Part shown: one piece after another, positions 62,930-64,000 of the stretch | Layout of the letters: every line of letters starts with the position of its first letter | Numbering within the stretch: position 1 is the first letter of the stretch | From: Bacteroides mediterraneensis | GTDB taxonomy: Bacteria; Bacteroidota; Bacteroidia; Bacteroidales; Bacteroidaceae | DNA: 64,000 bases | NCBI RefSeq assembly: GCF_900128455.1 | Contig: NZ_LT635783.1 | Span: 1,514,919 to 1,578,918, forward strand | Reading direction: 5' to 3' | Program-made: the position numbers and the translations under genes | Notes under the pieces: model-generated | What the model was told of the DNA's origin: nothing | The model's database searches: none | What the model saw: only the letters and a program-made list of their open reading frames with translations

Positions 62930-63898
62930 ATGAAAATGACTATCAATATCTGTTTGCTTATGACAGTTTTATCTTTCAGCAGTTGCAACGAGAGTACAAC
63001 TTCGCCTTATGTGACTTCGCAAGAAGAGAACGATTCGGTTCCTGCAACAATGGAACACCTGACTACCCGCAGTACCATCGCTGATGTTTTGGTTCATCCG
63101 GCATTCGACGGGTTCAGCCGATACATTCTTCCTTTGGAATGGGGTTATGATGCCGATATGCCGCTCGCTGATGTGGCGCAGCTACTCCCTTATCATAATT
63201 ATATTGACGCGGAGCGGTGCGTGGGTTACATCAACCAGATGATAGATTCCGTGGCGGCGGGGCGCAGGATTTATTATGACTTAGGACGCAAGGATGCCGG
63301 ACTGTTCTTTTTCCGTGGACGGCCTGGTGCGCCGTTTGCGGTCGTCTGTCCCGGCGGAGGATTTTCGTATGTCGGCTCCATCCACGAGGGCTTTCCCCAT
63401 GCCTTAGCGTTGAGCCGGATGGGGTACAATGCGTTTGTCATCCAATACCAGACAGGCAGTGCACAGACGGCTTGCGAGGATTTAGCGGCGGGCATCGAAT
63501 ACATCTTCCGCCACGCCACGAAATTGCAGGTCGATACAGCGGGCTATTCCGTGTGGGGCAGTTCGGCCGGGGCACGTATGGCTGCATACATCGGTTCATA
63601 CGGAACGGCGGCTTTCGGTGCGGCACAGCTTCCCCGTCCGCGCACGGTGGTGATGGCTTATACGGGGCATAGCGAATATACCCGGCAAGACCCGCCGACC
63701 TATTCAGTAGTCGGTTCGAATGACGGCATTGCCAATCCGAACACGATGCGCCGCCGCACGGAAGCCTTGCAAGCCATCGGCATTCCGGCAGAGTTCCACC
63801 TCTATCCGAATCTCCGGCACGGCTTCGGGCTGGGCATCGGAACGAGTGCCGAGGGATGGATTGACGGGGCTGTCCGTTTTTGGGAAGACAACCGATGA
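62930..63898 (+). CDS. Lipoprotein alpha/beta hydrolase (esterase-like)
   Basis: 322 aa from ATG 62930. Signal peptide with lipobox ending at Cys (VLSFSSC). The fold is alpha/beta hydrolase: oxyanion loop VVCPGGGFSYVGS, nucleophile Ser in VWGSSAGARMAAY, Asp in VVGSNDGIANP and His in NLRHGFGLG. Relatives are acetyl-xylan-esterase-like and BD-FAE-like enzymes, but substrate is not readable. The lipid anchor places it at the cell envelope. It is divergent from the AraC regulator and ends before a large stem at 63898, so it is a one-gene unit, probably cargo of the conjugative element. Confidence 0.88.
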   Translation: MKMTINICLLMTVLSFSSCNESTTSPYVTSQEENDSVPATMEHLTTRSTIADVLVHPAFDGFSRYILPLEWGYDADMPLADVAQLLPYHNYIDAERCVGYINQMIDSVAAGRRIYYDLGRKDAGLFFFRGRPGAPFAVVCPGGGFSYVGSIHEGFPHALALSRMGYNAFVIQYQTGSAQTACEDLAAGIEYIFRHATKLQVDTAGYSVWGSSAGARMAAYIGSYGTAAFGAAQLPRPRTVVMAYTGHSEYTRQDPPTYSVVGSNDGIANPNTMRRRTEALQAIGIPAEFHLYPNLRHGFGLGIGTSAEGWIDGAVRFWEDNR

Positions 63899-63987
63899 AA
63901 GATGAATCCGGACTTCATCCTACATCAGTCCGTACCTCATCCTACATCAAGTCCGGGGTGATGTACCATCAGTTCCGGACTCATCTT
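63898..63987 (+). terminator. Terminator-like stem with internal repeats after the hydrolase gene
   Basis: AAAGATGAATCCGGA (63898-63912) pairs with TCCGGACTCATCTTT (63973-63987), one mismatch. The loop holds two copies of CATCCTACATCA and further TCCGGA-like pieces. No gene in 63899-64000. Confidence 0.6.
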
Positions 63988-64000
63988 TATTAACATTTGT

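Larger units (their letters stand above)
45966..64000. mobile_element. CTnDOT/ERL-like integrative conjugative element, integrase-proximal part
   Basis: The gene order int, RhuM-like, two small HTH genes, DUF4099/DUF3945, topoisomerase III, DUF1896 and N6-methylase/helicase matches the int-xis2c-xis2d-orf3-exc region of CTnDOT. Coding GC is higher than in the surroundings. The left edge lies somewhere in 45966-46185 and is not resolved. The right edge is outside the window, so mob and tra genes are not seen. Whether the AraC/hydrolase pair at 61780-63898 is inside the element is likely but not proven. Confidence 0.85.

Overview
The window is a contiguous piece of a gut Bacteroidales chromosome (Bacteroides/Phocaeicola type). 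The evidence is the recurrent Bacteroidetes -7 promoter box TAnnTTTG, the general lack of Shine-Dalgarno sequences, BACON, fimbrillin-like and DUF5686 surface proteins, a GH29 fucosidase, and mobile elements of NBU and CTnDOT type. Species cannot be fixed from the sequence alone.

Layout. 1-4259: an overlapping operon joining an ATP-grasp protein (cut by the window edge), a CDP-alcohol phosphatidyltransferase, a flippase-like membrane protein, a HAD phosphatase and a FucP-type MFS transporter; it looks like a lipid head-group pathway. 4370-6907: a small secreted Cys/Met-rich protein and a long RluA-family pseudouridine synthase, separated by five palindrome-like units spaced exactly 22 bp apart. 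7270-11873: two surface lipoproteins, one made only of six BACON repeats and one a fimbrillin/LRR/thioredoxin-like/M64-peptidase mosaic. 12279-16922: serine hydrolase, Tat-signal aldo/keto reductase, AraC regulator and a secreted CMD-CMD-ABM fusion. 16978-36293: core genes (ispE, dnaB, GH29 fucosidase, pheT, yebC, Crp/Fnr regulator, DUF5686 protein, lysA, aspartate kinase, ftsE, and hisH-hisA-hisF-hisIE).

36559-45889: a tRNA-Asp gene whose 3' end is the attachment site of a 9.25-kb integrative mobilizable element. It is bounded by a 19-bp direct repeat and carries a truncated mef fragment, an lnu(A)-type lincosamide nucleotidyltransferase, a MOBV relaxase with an oriT-like region, a toprim primase, a RecA-like ATPase, a DUF3853 excisionase-like protein, an unknown coiled-coil protein, a DUF1016 PDDEXK nuclease and a tyrosine integrase. 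The original tRNA terminator now lies just outside attR.

From about 46 kb to the right edge: the integrase end of a CTnDOT/ERL-like conjugative element. It holds an IntDOT-like integrase with Ser in place of the first catalytic Arg, a RhuM-like protein, two small HTH proteins in the position of xis2c/xis2d, an orf3-like DUF4099/DUF3945 protein, topoisomerase III (exc position), DUF1896, and a 1966-codon N6-methylase/helicase gene. That last gene is split by a 2463-nt group II intron with an RT/maturase/HNH protein; exact excision restores the frame. An AraC regulator and a lipoprotein alpha/beta hydrolase follow as probable cargo.

The least explained signals are: the 22-bp-phased palindrome array; a shared operator-like motif lying 34-35 bp upstream of the -7 box of two paralogous araC genes, one chromosomal and one in the element region; the BACON-only plus mosaic M64 lipoprotein pair; the nuclease/coiled-coil cassette with its own promoter in the mobilizable element; and identical two-hexamer arm-like sites at both ends of that element.
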